From assembly GCF_004341825.1 (NCBI RefSeq), contig NZ_SMAG01000006.1, positions 1 to 64,000 on the forward strand: 64,000 nucleotides of DNA. The letters are read 5' to 3'. Both the position numbers and the translations under genes were made by a program. Position 1 is the first letter of the stretch; each line of letters begins with the position of its first letter. The notes under the pieces are model-generated. The model did not search any database and was not told the DNA's origin. It worked only from the letters and a program-made list of their open reading frames with translations. Of this stretch, positions 1 through 8,990 are shown in pieces. The DNA comes from Hazenella coriacea. Lineage in GTDB: Bacteria; Bacillota; Bacilli; Thermoactinomycetales; Thermoactinomycetaceae.

Positions 1-23
1 CCAGGATCAAACTCTCCAAAAAT
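1..23 (-). rRNA. rrs: 16S rRNA, 5' end only
   Basis: Read on the minus strand, bases 17 to 1 give GGAGAGTTTGATCCTGG, the universal 5' end of bacterial 16S rRNA. The gene runs off the left edge of the window. The exact mature 5' end is estimated by analogy with Bacillus. Confidence 0.95.
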
Positions 24-76
24 GGTTGTTTGATTCTATGCTCTCAAAAAATTAACAGGTCATGGTTTCACTCTTT

Positions 77-91
77 AGTTTTCAAGGAACA
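77..91 (-). promoter_or_regulatory. boxA-like antitermination signal in the rrn leader
   Basis: The minus strand reads TGTTCCTTGAAAACT about 60 nt before the 16S start. It resembles the boxA element (TGYTCTTTGAAAAC) found in Firmicute rRNA leaders, where NusB/S10 load for antitermination. Called by motif and position only. Confidence 0.55.
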
Positions 92-140
92 CTTTTATAT
101 GAATCTATTTTTTCATCGCCAACTTGCAGCGACAAAAACT

Positions 141-169
141 AATATACTACCAATCCAAATAGATGTCAA
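141..169 (-). promoter_or_regulatory. sigma-A promoter of the rRNA operon
   Basis: On the minus strand there is a perfect TTGACA (169-164), a 17-nt spacer and TATATT (146-141). It lies between tRNA-Arg and 16S, about 120 nt upstream of the rRNA. The rRNA operon therefore seems to have its own promoter and need not depend on read-through from the tRNA operon. Confidence 0.8.
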
Positions 170-296
170 CTACTTTTAAAAAATAAATATGCATATATGA
201 TAGAACATTCCTGAAACCGATAGTCTCACATTCCATGAGCTAATTTCAAGGAAAGTAAAATAGCCTACCGAAATAAATTCAATAGACTATTTCACA

Positions 297-373
<77 letters not shown>

Positions 374-473
374 ATATGAAGTTAAAAATAGAGGTAAACA
401 ACTGATGAAATATAATATACAACAACATTGAATAAGAGTCAAGAACATTTTTTCTAATTCACCACAAAAACAA

Positions 474-549
474 TGGTGAGCCATGAAGGACTCGAACCTT
501 CGACCCTCTGATTAAAAGTCAGATGCTCTACCAACTGAGCTAATGGCTC
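474..549 (-). tRNA. tRNA-Lys (TTT)
   Basis: Acceptor GAGCCAT pairs with ATGGCTC; anticodon loop CTTTTAA; CCA is encoded at 474-476. Part of the ten-gene tRNA operon. Confidence 0.95.
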
Positions 550-622
550 CTATCAATCAGCCCTCAACTAAGAAATACAATCTATTCCCTAAGCTACTCT
601 GACCATCATAGCGATCAAAATA

Positions 623-699
623 TGGCGGAGCTGACGGGATTCGAACCCGCGATCTCCTGCGTGACAGGCAGGCATGTTAGGCCTCTACACCACAGCTCC
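623..699 (-). tRNA. tRNA-Asp (GTC)
   Basis: Acceptor GGAGCTG pairs with CAGCTCC; anticodon stem CCTGC/GCAGG with loop CTGTCAC; CCA is encoded at 623-625. The acceptor stem differs from the GGTCCGG usual in Bacillus tRNA-Asp, but the anticodon arm is typical. Confidence 0.93.
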
Positions 700-780
700 A
701 CATCAAAGACAATAAGCCGACCCAATCCCCAGACTCTCTATCAGTTAATTGAATCCTCTATCATCTTAATTAAATATTTA

Positions 781-857
781 TGGTGACCCGTAGGGGATTC
801 GAACCCCTGCATGCCAGCGTGAAAGGCTGGTGTGTTAAACCGCTTCACCAACGGGCC
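781..857 (-). tRNA. tRNA-Glu (TTC)
   Basis: Acceptor GGCCCGT pairs with ACGGGTC through one G-T pair; anticodon loop CTTTCAC; CCA is encoded at 781-783. Confidence 0.94.
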
Positions 858-884
858 TAATTACAAACGATTGAATATGAAAAA

Positions 885-958
885 TGGAGCGGGTGAAGGG
901 AATCGAACCCTCGCAAACGGCTTGGAAGGCCGATGTTCTACCACTGAACTACACCCGC
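885..958 (-). tRNA. tRNA-Gly (TCC)
   Basis: Acceptor GCGGGTG pairs with CACCCGC; anticodon loop CTTCCAA; discriminator T; CCA is encoded at 885-887. Confidence 0.94.
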
Positions 959-961
959 TAA

Positions 962-1037
962 TGGTGCTGGTGATAGGACTTGAACCCACAACCCCCTGAT
1001 TACAAGTCAGGTGCTCTACCAATTGAGCTACACCAGC
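962..1037 (-). tRNA. tRNA-Thr (TGT)
   Basis: Acceptor GCTGGTG pairs with CACCAGC; anticodon stem CCTGA/TCAGG with loop CTTGTAA; CCA is encoded at 962-964. Only 3 nt separate it from tRNA-Gly. Confidence 0.95.
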
Positions 1038-1042
1038 ACATC

Positions 1043-1118
<76 letters not shown>

Positions 1119-1127
1119 TTAATAAAC

Positions 1128-1220
1128 TGGCGGAGAGAGAGGGATTCGAACCCTCGAGACGGGTTTTGCCGCCTACACGATTTCCAATCGTGCTCCTTCG
1201 GCCAGCTCGGACACCTCTCC
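1128..1220 (-). tRNA. tRNA-Ser (GGA)
   Basis: A class II tRNA with a long variable arm (GGCGGC...), acceptor GGAGAGG/TCTCTCC with one G-T pair, anticodon GGA in loop TTGGAAA, and encoded CCA (1128-1130). Confidence 0.94.
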
Positions 1221-1227
1221 GAATTGA

Positions 1228-1303
1228 TGGTGGAGCTAAGCGGGATCGAACCGCTGACCTCCTGCTTGCAAGGCAGGCGCTCTCCCAGCTGAGCTATAGC
1301 CCC
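1228..1303 (-). tRNA. tRNA-Ala (TGC)
   Basis: Acceptor GGGGCTA pairs with TAGCTCC through a G-T pair; anticodon loop CTTGCAA; CCA is encoded at 1228-1230. It sits outside the 16S-23S spacer, the commoner site for tRNA-Ala(TGC). Confidence 0.95.
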
Positions 1304-1314
1304 ATCTTATACTC

Positions 1315-1391
<77 letters not shown>

Positions 1392-1433
1392 CTTTACTTA
1401 TGTACAAGCTATTTAAGTAGCTCACAAGATATT

Positions 1434-1462
1434 AATCTAGCATGTTTTCTTAAAATGCGCAA
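1434..1462 (-). promoter_or_regulatory. Candidate promoter of the tRNA operon
   Basis: On the minus strand TTGCGC (1462-1457), 17 nt and TAGATT (1439-1434) lie about 45 nt before tRNA-Ile. The spacing is ideal, but both boxes deviate from consensus. Confidence 0.45.
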
Positions 1463-1496
1463 GTGTTTTCTCCTAAAAAAATATATTATTTTTAAT

Positions 1497-1527
1497 CCCC
1501 CTTTTTCTTTACAGCTGAAAAAGGGGG
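1497..1527 (-). terminator. Hairpin downstream of the GH18 gene
   Basis: CCCCCTTTTT (1497-1506) pairs perfectly with AAAAAGGGGG (1518-1527) over an 11-nt loop, 12 nt past the GH18 stop. No T-run follows directly; a T7 tract appears about 15 nt later on the minus strand. Probable terminator separating this gene from the tRNA operon. Confidence 0.5.
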
Positions 1528-1538
1528 TGATCTTTAAC

Positions 1539-2735
1539 TTATTGGGTAGGCCCATACTTAAGAATATTAAAGTTTTCATGAAGCAAAGACCAGTTCCGAT
1601 CAAACTCACGTCCCAAAGCCCAATAGGCAATTCCACGTATTCCGTATTCCTTGACCAAGTTGAATTTGGCTTGTGCACTTTGCTCATTTTCAAACCAAAC
1701 CATATGCTTTCGCCCTTTTGCATCAAGGTAATAGAAAAATGGGCATTCATCCTGATTATCAAAATGAATTTTCGCTGCCTTTTGTTGTGCAATTCTAGCA
1801 GCTCGCTGAGGAGTTACTAATCGAGCTGGTGGATTCCCCTCTTTATAAGGCAAAATCCAATCATATCCATAGAGCGGAAATCCCAGCATAATTTTTTCTT
1901 TCGGAATTTTTGTTACTGCATAATCGAGAACCTTACGCATTTCTGGGATCGGTGCGACTGGCATCGGTGGTCCCGTATTCCATGCCCAATCATAAGTCAT
2001 TAAGACAACAAAATCAGCTACTTGTCCGTGAAATGCATAATCATGAGCCCCTGCCCATGGTCCTTTTTGTTCATCACTCGTTTTTGGAGCCAAATCTGTC
2101 GATACTGTATATCCTTCTTTTTTAACTTTCGGGATAAATTTCCCCAAAAAATCATTGTATAACTTCTGATCCGTTTCCTGAATAAACTCAAAGTCAATAT
2201 TTAAAGCACGATATCCTTTATCCTTCATGACTTTTATCACATTATCTGCAAGCCGATCTGCCATCTTAGGTGTAGTAAAAAGAGTATGAGCCACTTCCGG
2301 CGAATAATTATCTTCACCCAAATTAGTGATAACCATCATCGGAATCGCTTGCTTTTGCCGAGTGGCTTGAAGAGGGGTCAGATCATTCAGATGAACAAGA
2401 CTCCCATCAGACTTCACACGGTAATTAAAAAAACTAACATATGTTAGATGATCAGCTGTTTTATAAATATCTTCAGCAGCAACCTTTGGAGCCGATGGGT
2501 CAATAAAACCTAATGTCTCAATCCCTCTCTTCATCATTGCATGATCTCGTTTTGACTGTGTTTCATCTCCACTCTTAACCTGTAATAGGCGTTGGGGATT
2601 CACTTCTCGATCCACAGTCTCACGTGGCCCTGGAGGGTGATCAAGCCGCCGCTCTCTTGTTTCATTCTGTTGAACTACTCCACAACCTGTTACGACAAAA
2701 AGAAAAAGAGTACATAGCATAGATAACTTTTTCAT
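1539..2735 (-). CDS. GH18-family lipoprotein, spore-cortex/peptidoglycan hydrolase-like
   Basis: Likely hydrolyses beta-1,4 bonds next to N-acetylglucosamine in peptidoglycan, as the spore proteins YaaH/SleL and YdhD do. The 398-residue product starts MKKLSMLC and has a lipobox (VVTGC) near residue 18, so it should be a membrane-anchored lipoprotein. The GH18 barrel covers roughly residues 75-390 and carries the active-site segment YRALNIDFEFIQ, matching the DxxDxE signature, and the late WALG strand (AYWALGREF) typical of this subgroup. No LysM repeats are present, unlike SleL; the lipid anchor may replace them. The ATG at 2735 is chosen because AAGGTG lies 6 nt upstream; an in-frame GTG at 2744 would overlap that site. 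A germination role is inferred from the family. Confidence 0.85.
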   Translation of the reverse strand: MKKLSMLCTLFLFVVTGCGVVQQNETRERRLDHPPGPRETVDREVNPQRLLQVKSGDETQSKRDHAMMKRGIETLGFIDPSAPKVAAEDIYKTADHLTYVSFFNYRVKSDGSLVHLNDLTPLQATRQKQAIPMMVITNLGEDNYSPEVAHTLFTTPKMADRLADNVIKVMKDKGYRALNIDFEFIQETDQKLYNDFLGKFIPKVKKEGYTVSTDLAPKTSDEQKGPWAGAHDYAFHGQVADFVVLMTYDWAWNTGPPMPVAPIPEMRKVLDYAVTKIPKEKIMLGFPLYGYDWILPYKEGNPPARLVTPQRAARIAQQKAAKIHFDNQDECPFFYYLDAKGRKHMVWFENEQSAQAKFNLVKEYGIRGIAYWALGREFDRNWSLLHENFNILKYGPTQ

Positions 2736-3030
2736 CAACTTCACCTTATAATTTTCAATTCCAAGACTCTCACATCATCCCAACTTTACTTTTTTGTGCA
2801 CTCCATAAAAAGATGATGTACAAAGTCATAGATATCAAAAATGATTTGTTTGAATCCTTGTCAAAATTAAGACTCTCGACTCGTATATAATATTCTTCAT
2901 TTTTCATCTTATATTCGCTTTAATCCCATGGACATCATGGCATTTTTATCCACTGATACATTCCTATAAACAGTATTCTAGAGTATACTTGACTCAAAAG
3001 TTTTTTGAAATGAAACAAGGAGATGAACCC

Positions 3031-3756
3031 ATGCAAGATATCTTAGATTTCATTCTTCATTCAAAGCACTTAGTCGCACTTACAGGGGCTGGCATGTCGA
3101 CAGAAAGTGGGCTTCCCGACTTCCGATCACAAGGTGGCTTATGGTCTGGCAAAGACCCCTTTCAGATTGCAACCCCAAGAGCCATTGGTACATCTGAGTT
3201 TATCGACTTTTTCCGGGGAAGAATTGAAGAGCTGGCTCAATATCAACCCAATATTGGGCATGAAGTCCTTGCTCAATTAGAGAAGAAAGGAATCCTAAAA
3301 GCTGTCTTGACACAAAATATTGATGGTTTTCATCAACGTGCAGGGAGTCAACATGTGGTAGAAGTTCATGGACATCTCAGACACCTCGTTTGCTCAAAAT
3401 GTCAAAAACCTTATCCATCTGACTCTTATACAAACCAGCTTTATCACTGTGAGGAAACAGAATGCGGTGGAGATCTTAGACCACCTGTTATATTGTTTGA
3501 GGAAATGTTGGATCCATCGTCTTGGGCTGTTGCGATGGATGAAGTCGAGAAAGCTGATACGGTCATCGTTCTAGGAACATCTCTACAAGTATACCCATTT
3601 GCTGGCTTAGTTGAATTTGCCTATCAAACAGGGGCTAAAATTGCGTTGATCAACAAAACAGAAACTCCTTTAGATGGTCTTATGGAAGTTATCGTTTATG
3701 ATCAAATCGGGGAAACGCTTGGCAAAATAAAAAAAGAAATCTGGAGTTCCATGTAG
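3031..3756 (+). CDS. NAD-dependent protein deacylase, sirtuin (Sir2/CobB family)
   Basis: Removes acyl groups from lysines using NAD+, giving nicotinamide and O-acyl-ADP-ribose. The 241-residue protein has the full signature set: GAGMSTESGLPDFRS near residue 20, TQNIDGFH near 95, the catalytic histidine in VEVHGH, a CxxC...CxxxxC zinc site (CSKC and CEETEC), LRPPVILFEE, and GTSLQVYPFA for NAD binding. The start is the ATG preceded by AAGGAG with 9 nt spacing; a TTG 42 nt upstream in frame has no such site. It is convergent with the next gene, whose terminator overlaps this stop codon. Monocistronic by appearance. Confidence 0.93.
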   Translation: MQDILDFILHSKHLVALTGAGMSTESGLPDFRSQGGLWSGKDPFQIATPRAIGTSEFIDFFRGRIEELAQYQPNIGHEVLAQLEKKGILKAVLTQNIDGFHQRAGSQHVVEVHGHLRHLVCSKCQKPYPSDSYTNQLYHCEETECGGDLRPPVILFEEMLDPSSWAVAMDEVEKADTVIVLGTSLQVYPFAGLVEFAYQTGAKIALINKTETPLDGLMEVIVYDQIGETLGKIKKEIWSSM

Positions 3757-3768
3757 TCTCCAGATTTC
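3724..3768 (-). terminator. Rho-independent terminator of the beta-lactamase-fold gene
   Basis: A perfect 11-bp inverted repeat (3736-3746 with 3758-3768, GAAATCTGGAG) is followed on the minus strand by T7 A T4. It terminates the minus-strand gene and lies partly inside the 3' end of the sirtuin gene. Confidence 0.8.
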
Positions 3769-3779
3769 TCACTAATAAA

Positions 3780-5663
3780 TTAAAAGAATTCACCTACCAA
3801 ATTCCAATAAACCATCCAAGGCATCAACAAAATCCCAGTTAAGATAAGTACATCTCCACTTATTTTTCTCCACCAGCCCATCGCCTGTTTACGTTCAGCT
3901 TTAAACCACTGCCATCCTTGATAAAGGAAGAAACCAAATGGGAGAATTGGTAAGTAAGTAAAGAGGTCCCACATGATGGTTTTAGGGCCCATTAACTTGT
4001 ACGGATCTAACAGATTCGCAACATGTACAGCCAAAAATCCAAGATAAAACACACTAGCAACCCAAACCACCCATTTACGTGACATAGCTCCTTGATGAGG
4101 TGTTTTACGTAATAGATGAATCAACCAACCACTGGGCAAAATGTTTATGGTGAGGATTAAAACCAATGTGAAAATCCCAAATACCAAGATCGGTACAAAC
4201 ACTTCAGCTATTTCTAACTTTTCAAACGGCATAAATGGTAGGGAACTGAAGGAAAAATGAGTTTCTCCATCTTTCGCTTTGTAAACAAACAGTTGATCTT
4301 CACCGTTTTCTTCTTCAAAATAATAGGGTTTCTTCTCTACAAAAGTAAGTTTATCGCTCCCCGGGATCGGCAATTGTACTTGAATTTTCCCATCTCCGAT
4401 TACTGTAATCTGAACTGGAGACTGGAGTAATTTGCTTACTTTTGCATAGCCATGATGTGCATGACGCATCGTCCGATACTGACCTTCTAATTCGCTTTTT
4501 AGTTGTGTCATCGGTGTTGTTGATGAAGATGGTGTTTGAATTATCGAGTCTGGATAAAAATCTTTATTAAACTGCTTAACAAACGTATCATTCAAAAAGA
4601 ACCCTTCAGCACCATTGGTAGATAGAAAGATCCCTACCCCTTTTTCAGGGATTAAATACATTAATGATTGAAAACCATCAACACTCCCCCCATGTACCAC
4701 CGCACGATGTTTTCTTTTTACATCTTCAAATAGTCCATAACCAATCCCCGAAACCTTAGAATCTATAGAAAAATGTGTAGACTGCATCAGCTCAGAACTT
4801 TGCTGTTTCAATAATGTCTCTTTAAATTTACCTGATTGCAGTTGTGCCATCATATATTTGGCTAAGTCAGGAGCCGTCGCATGTATGTCCCCAGCTGGTT
4901 TCCCATTGATCGGCATATAGGGAGTACTTACAATCTGACTACCGTTCGACAAATAACTTTTAGATAACCGTGAATCTCGCCCAAAACTAGCCCCTTTCAT
5001 TTCAAGCGGGTCAAAAATATGCGATTGAATATATTGTTCATAAGTTTGACCTGAGACGTCCTCTACAACTTTACCTAGAACAGCATAGCTGTAATTGCTA
5101 TATACCGCTTCTGTTCCAGGATTACGAACTTGAGCAGGTGTAGCAATTGATATATATTTTTCAAGCGACATCGGTGTTCCACCCATGTTTTTAAACGATT
5201 CATCATATCCAACAGTATGAGTAAGCAGATGGTGAATCGTGATTGGTTGATCACCCTTACCTTTTAGTTGTACATTTTTTAAATATTTGTTCACATCAGC
5301 ATGAAGGTCTAGTTTTCCTTGTTCATACAGTTGCATAATCGCTGTTGTAGTAAAGTTCTTGGTGACAGACCCAATTCGAAATGTTGTTTGGTCTACCTGA
5401 ACAGGTATTTTTCCCTCTAAATCTCTATATCCATATCCTTCAGAAAGTAACACTTTTCCATCTTTAACAATGGTTATTATAGCCCCAGGTACATGGTTCT
5501 TCTCCATATTTGCTTGAAAATATTGGTCAACATAGTCTTTTAATTGTTTCGGATTTTCAATATTCAACTTTCCCTTTTCCTCAGCAAACACTTCTGAACT
5601 AGGGATGAAGAAAATAGACGATATCAACAAAATCATACATATCAATGAAACCAGTTTTTTCAA
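3780..5663 (-). CDS. Beta-lactamase-fold serine hydrolase with C-terminal membrane domain
   Basis: A class C beta-lactamase/PBP4*-type serine hydrolase of unknown substrate (D-Ala peptides, esters or lactams are known in the family). In the 627-residue product a signal peptide (residues 1-27, ending EVFAEE) is followed by a catalytic domain with SxxK in GSVTKNF, YxN in YSNYSY and the HxG-type motif VHGGSVDGF. A beta-rich linker follows, then four hydrophobic segments in the last 140 residues, so the enzyme is anchored with its active site outside. The TTG at 5663 is chosen because AAAGGAGG lies 8 nt before it and the signal peptide then begins correctly; an upstream ATG at 5705 has no comparable site. 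It is divergent from a two-component system that could control it, which is inference. Confidence 0.85.
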   Translation of the reverse strand: MKKLVSLICMILLISSIFFIPSSEVFAEEKGKLNIENPKQLKDYVDQYFQANMEKNHVPGAIITIVKDGKVLLSEGYGYRDLEGKIPVQVDQTTFRIGSVTKNFTTTAIMQLYEQGKLDLHADVNKYLKNVQLKGKGDQPITIHHLLTHTVGYDESFKNMGGTPMSLEKYISIATPAQVRNPGTEAVYSNYSYAVLGKVVEDVSGQTYEQYIQSHIFDPLEMKGASFGRDSRLSKSYLSNGSQIVSTPYMPINGKPAGDIHATAPDLAKYMMAQLQSGKFKETLLKQQSSELMQSTHFSIDSKVSGIGYGLFEDVKRKHRAVVHGGSVDGFQSLMYLIPEKGVGIFLSTNGAEGFFLNDTFVKQFNKDFYPDSIIQTPSSSTTPMTQLKSELEGQYRTMRHAHHGYAKVSKLLQSPVQITVIGDGKIQVQLPIPGSDKLTFVEKKPYYFEEENGEDQLFVYKAKDGETHFSFSSLPFMPFEKLEIAEVFVPILVFGIFTLVLILTINILPSGWLIHLLRKTPHQGAMSRKWVVWVASVFYLGFLAVHVANLLDPYKLMGPKTIMWDLFTYLPILPFGFFLYQGWQWFKAERKQAMGWWRKISGDVLILTGILLMPWMVYWNLVGEFF

Positions 5664-5904
5664 TGGAAAATCCTCCTTTTCTGACATTCTTTTAACTGCT
5701 TTCATTGTATGTTTTTACACCACATGCATGTCAGTGTAGAAAGTCACTAAAATTGGCATGATTTCTTTTATTTCAACCATTTCAAAGTCATATGAGTCAC
5801 CTCTTTATATGACTTCAGTCACATTTCCCTTTCATCCCTTGTTGATTCCAAGCAACATTGAGTACAATCAAGAGAAATAACATGGTTAAGAGAAAGGGAT
5901 CCCT

Positions 5905-7125
5905 ATGGTTGAAAAGCGAAAGTGGCATTGGATTGAATGGCTTTTTTTCATTTTACTCACATGTGGGTTCGGGATCGAATTATTTATACTCCCAAATTCC
6001 CAACCTATTTTCCAAGATCCCCAAACGCGATTTTGGATCATCATCATGATCACCCTTAGTTATTTCATACCACTTTTCTTTTGGCGACCTAATTATATTC
6101 ATAGAAATGGATTTGTGATCTCAGTCCTACTCACTACCGGGTTACTAGAATTATACCTTGTTTATTTAGTGCAACATTTTTTCCAAATCACCTCCTTACA
6201 TGTAATGATCATTGGCTATCTTTCGACTCGTCGCATGCTTAAGTGGACGATTCCAGTCTTTGTACTGGCCATCCCTTTTATTGAGTTTTTTCTTGTACTT
6301 CCCGAAAATCGGGTCCACATTTTAATGATGCTAGTCAACTTAATCCTTACTTTAGGATTAGGACTCAGCCTCCAACACTTCATTCAAAAAAATAAACAAA
6401 TCCAACAACTGTATCAAAAAAATCTGCAACAATTTCAATTGATCAAAGAACAGAATCAGGCATTAGAACTTTACAGTCAACAAATTGAACATCTAACGCT
6501 CCTAAGGGAACGAAATCGTATGGCACGAGAACTCCATGATACAGTCGGGCATACCTTAACTTCTGTAGTGATGGGACTGGATGCTGCCATTTATTTAATC
6601 GAAGTTTCGCCAGAGCGTGCGAAGGAAAAGCTTGAGGTTTTGCGAAATGTCACTTCAAATGGTTTAGATGAAGTTAGACGTAATATCCATCAAATTGCAG
6701 TTTTAGACGAAGATACCCTTTCATCACAAATCAGTAATATCACGAGTGAATTCGCTATCCATACAAGTACTGAAATTTCGTTTCAATTGAAAGGCAAAGA
6801 GTCTGAGCTATCTGAATCAATGAAACTTGTTTTCCTTCGTTGCTTACAAGAGTCTTTAACGAATGCCAAGCGGCATGGACAAGCAGCTAAAATAGAAGTT
6901 TCTTTAACTTACCAAACGAGTCAAGTAGAACTTTGCGTCAAGGATAACGGAATTGGAGCTGAGGAGATCTGTGCTGGATTTGGAATCGAATCGATGAAGG
7001 AGCGCTTAGCTGCTGTACACGGATCACTTTCGATTATTTCTTCTTTACAAAAGGGAACAACTGTAGTCTGCACCATTCCCTTACCCGATTCATTAAACTC
7101 TATAAAAGGAGCTGAAAACTATTGA
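5905..7125 (+). CDS. NarL-type sensor histidine kinase
   Basis: Membrane sensor kinase of the HisKA_3 (NarX/DesK/LiaS) group. Of 406 residues, about the first 155 hold four to five hydrophobic helices with no large external domain, so it probably senses a membrane or envelope state. A Q/K-rich coiled coil (160-200) leads to the phosphorylation site RELHDTVGHT, with His211. The ATPase part shows the N box (QESLTNAKRHG) and G box (DNGIGAEE...GFGIESMKER). Its stop overlaps the start of the response regulator by 4 nt (TTGA), so the two are cotranslated. The stimulus cannot be told from sequence. Confidence 0.9.
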   Translation: MVEKRKWHWIEWLFFILLTCGFGIELFILPNSQPIFQDPQTRFWIIIMITLSYFIPLFFWRPNYIHRNGFVISVLLTTGLLELYLVYLVQHFFQITSLHVMIIGYLSTRRMLKWTIPVFVLAIPFIEFFLVLPENRVHILMMLVNLILTLGLGLSLQHFIQKNKQIQQLYQKNLQQFQLIKEQNQALELYSQQIEHLTLLRERNRMARELHDTVGHTLTSVVMGLDAAIYLIEVSPERAKEKLEVLRNVTSNGLDEVRRNIHQIAVLDEDTLSSQISNITSEFAIHTSTEISFQLKGKESELSESMKLVFLRCLQESLTNAKRHGQAAKIEVSLTYQTSQVELCVKDNGIGAEEICAGFGIESMKERLAAVHGSLSIISSLQKGTTVVCTIPLPDSLNSIKGAENY

Positions 7126-7802
7126 AGCCGATCCGCCTTTTACTTGTAGATGATCAAGACCTAATCCGAGAAAGCCTTCACATTATCCTTGATATGGACC
7201 CAGAGCTTCAGGTAGTCGCTCTTGCAGAAAATGGGCATATTGCTATCCAAGCATGTGAAGAACATCATCCCAATCTCATCCTGATGGATGTACATATGCC
7301 AAATATGGATGGTGTCGAAGCAACGAAAGAGATAAAAAAGAAGTGGCCACAAATTCGCATCATTATGCTCACCACCTTTCGTGAAATCAATTATGTAGTG
7401 GAGGCACTTGGCGCTGGAGCTGAAGGCTACTTGTTAAAAGCGATTCATCCTAAAGATTTAATCGCTGGGATTAAGTGGGTTCATCAAGGGGGGACATTAA
7501 TCCCCCAAGAAATCGCACAAATGCTAGTTAATAGTCTTCAGAAAAACTCCGACAAAAATACGATTCAAAAAGAAAAACATCACCCAACTCAAGAAACATT
7601 CTCATCACGTTATGACCTTAGCAAAAGAGAAACAGAAATTCTTCAGTATATCGCAGAGGGGGCCAATAACAAAGAGATCGCACAAAAATTATTTTTATCA
7701 GAAGGTACGATCAAAAACTATATTTCTAGTATTTACTCCAAACTAGAGGTTCGTAATCGCCTTCAAGCAGCAAAAAAGGCCTCACAGGAAGGTTTGATAT
7801 AA
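7122..7802 (+). CDS. NarL/LuxR-family response regulator
   Basis: Partner of the kinase just upstream. Residues 1-120 form a receiver domain with acidic D10/D11, phospho-acceptor Asp56 (LILMDVHMP), Thr84/85 and Lys106 (YLLKA). A variable linker leads to a GerE/LuxR helix-turn-helix (about 163-225; LSKRETEILQYIAEG, NKEIAQKLFLSEGTIKNYIS). The start is a TTG with AAGGAG upstream, overlapping the kinase stop. Dimerising, DNA-binding output is expected from the family; target genes are unknown, the divergent hydrolase gene being the nearest candidate. Confidence 0.92.
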   Translation: MKPIRLLLVDDQDLIRESLHIILDMDPELQVVALAENGHIAIQACEEHHPNLILMDVHMPNMDGVEATKEIKKKWPQIRIIMLTTFREINYVVEALGAGAEGYLLKAIHPKDLIAGIKWVHQGGTLIPQEIAQMLVNSLQKNSDKNTIQKEKHHPTQETFSSRYDLSKRETEILQYIAEGANNKEIAQKLFLSEGTIKNYISSIYSKLEVRNRLQAAKKASQEGLI

Positions 7803-7870
7803 AGCGCCCCCTCAGGGTCTTTCATATACAATGATAGAGTAACTATATAGACAGATTGAGGAGACGTTCA

Positions 7871-8797
7871 ATGATGCATACCAAACCTTATCCAGAATGG
7901 TCATGGTCCCAGTCACGTCAGAATATGTTTGAAAGTTGCCGACGCAAATACTACTATCACTACTATGCCGCACACCTAGGATGGCAAAATGACCAACCCT
8001 ATGAAGTTCAAAAAATATATCGATTAAAGCAATTAAAAAATCTACATCTAGTACTTGGTGATCTCATCCATCGCATCGCAGAAATGTATATCCAGCATTG
8101 GCGAAAACACCAAAAAAGATATACAGCTTCAGATCTGACCCACCGAATACGCAATCTGCTAAACCAAGCTTATATAGAATCAGGTAACTCCAATCAGTGG
8201 TGGGAATCCCCGACACAAAGAACGATGCTTCATGAAATCTATTACTATCAACGTCTATCACCAGAACAGATTAAATCTATAAAAGAAAAAATTCCGATCT
8301 GTGTCACTCACCTACTCAATAGTCAGAGCCTTCATGAGATGACCCATCATCCCCATTGTGAATGGATCGAGGTTGAACAATTAAATAATTTTACATATCT
8401 CGATACAAAAATATATGTGAAATTAGATACCTTATATCGATTAGGAGATAAGTGGATCATCGTAGATTGGAAGACGGGAAAAGAGGAAAAAGAAAAACAC
8501 AACGAACAGTTAGCACTCTATGCATTATACGTTCATCAACGCTATCAAGTCCCACTTGATCAAATCCATATACGAGTAGAAAACCTATGGACTGGCACTT
8601 GTACCCATCATGCGATCAATGAACAAACCAAATCTAGCATATCAGAACAGCTTGATACAAAAATTCAACAGATGAAAAGCAGCCTCACTGATGCTAAACA
8701 AAATATCCCTTTACCGATCGAATCATTTTCTCCTACAAAAGATGTAGATACTTGTCACTTTTGTAACTTTCGAGAGGTTTGCCAGCCAAAGAGTTAA
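7871..8797 (+). CDS. PD-(D/E)XK nuclease of the RecB/Cas4-like group
   Basis: Predicted Fe-S-containing DNA nuclease. The 308-residue protein shows the RecB/Cas4 layout: an N-terminal Cys in SCRRKYYY, a motif-I histidine (LGDLIHRIAE), the catalytic VKLDTLYR...IIVDWKTGK (D...DxK), the QxxxY motif (EQLALYALY), and a C-terminal Cx2C-x5-C cluster (CHFCNFREVC) that with the first Cys would hold a 4Fe-4S cluster, as in AddB and Cas4. It stands alone, 10 kb from the CRISPR locus, which has its own Cas4. The ATG at 7871 has GAGGAG 7 nt upstream. A general repair role is more likely than CRISPR adaptation, but that is inference. Confidence 0.8.
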   Translation: MMHTKPYPEWSWSQSRQNMFESCRRKYYYHYYAAHLGWQNDQPYEVQKIYRLKQLKNLHLVLGDLIHRIAEMYIQHWRKHQKRYTASDLTHRIRNLLNQAYIESGNSNQWWESPTQRTMLHEIYYYQRLSPEQIKSIKEKIPICVTHLLNSQSLHEMTHHPHCEWIEVEQLNNFTYLDTKIYVKLDTLYRLGDKWIIVDWKTGKEEKEKHNEQLALYALYVHQRYQVPLDQIHIRVENLWTGTCTHHAINEQTKSSISEQLDTKIQQMKSSLTDAKQNIPLPIESFSPTKDVDTCHFCNFREVCQPKS

Positions 8798-8931
8798 CTA
8801 GATATAAACACATTGATCTGTAAATGCAAACAAAAAAACCATTTCAAAATTCCAACTCTCTTTGTGTAGAGTCGATCAAGAGAGTAGATAGGTTAAAATG
8901 ATTTTTTCATTAAACAAATCTATATTTTTTC

Positions 8932-8967
8932 GAAGAAAAAGTTCTTAGATTAGAGCTTTTTCTTTTT
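8932..8967 (+). terminator. Probable terminator after the Cas4-like nuclease gene
   Basis: AGAAAAAG-TTCT pairs imperfectly with AGA-GCTTTTTCT around a short loop, followed by T6 on the plus strand. It lies about 140 nt past the nuclease stop and just before the convergent desaturase gene. Confidence 0.5.
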
Positions 8968-8990
8968 TATGCACATACTCCATTAGCAAT

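Noticed and set aside
7871-8797. Second Cas4 belonging to the CRISPR locus
   Set aside because: It is 10 kb away in an unrelated context, longer than Cas4, and the locus already has an intact cas4.
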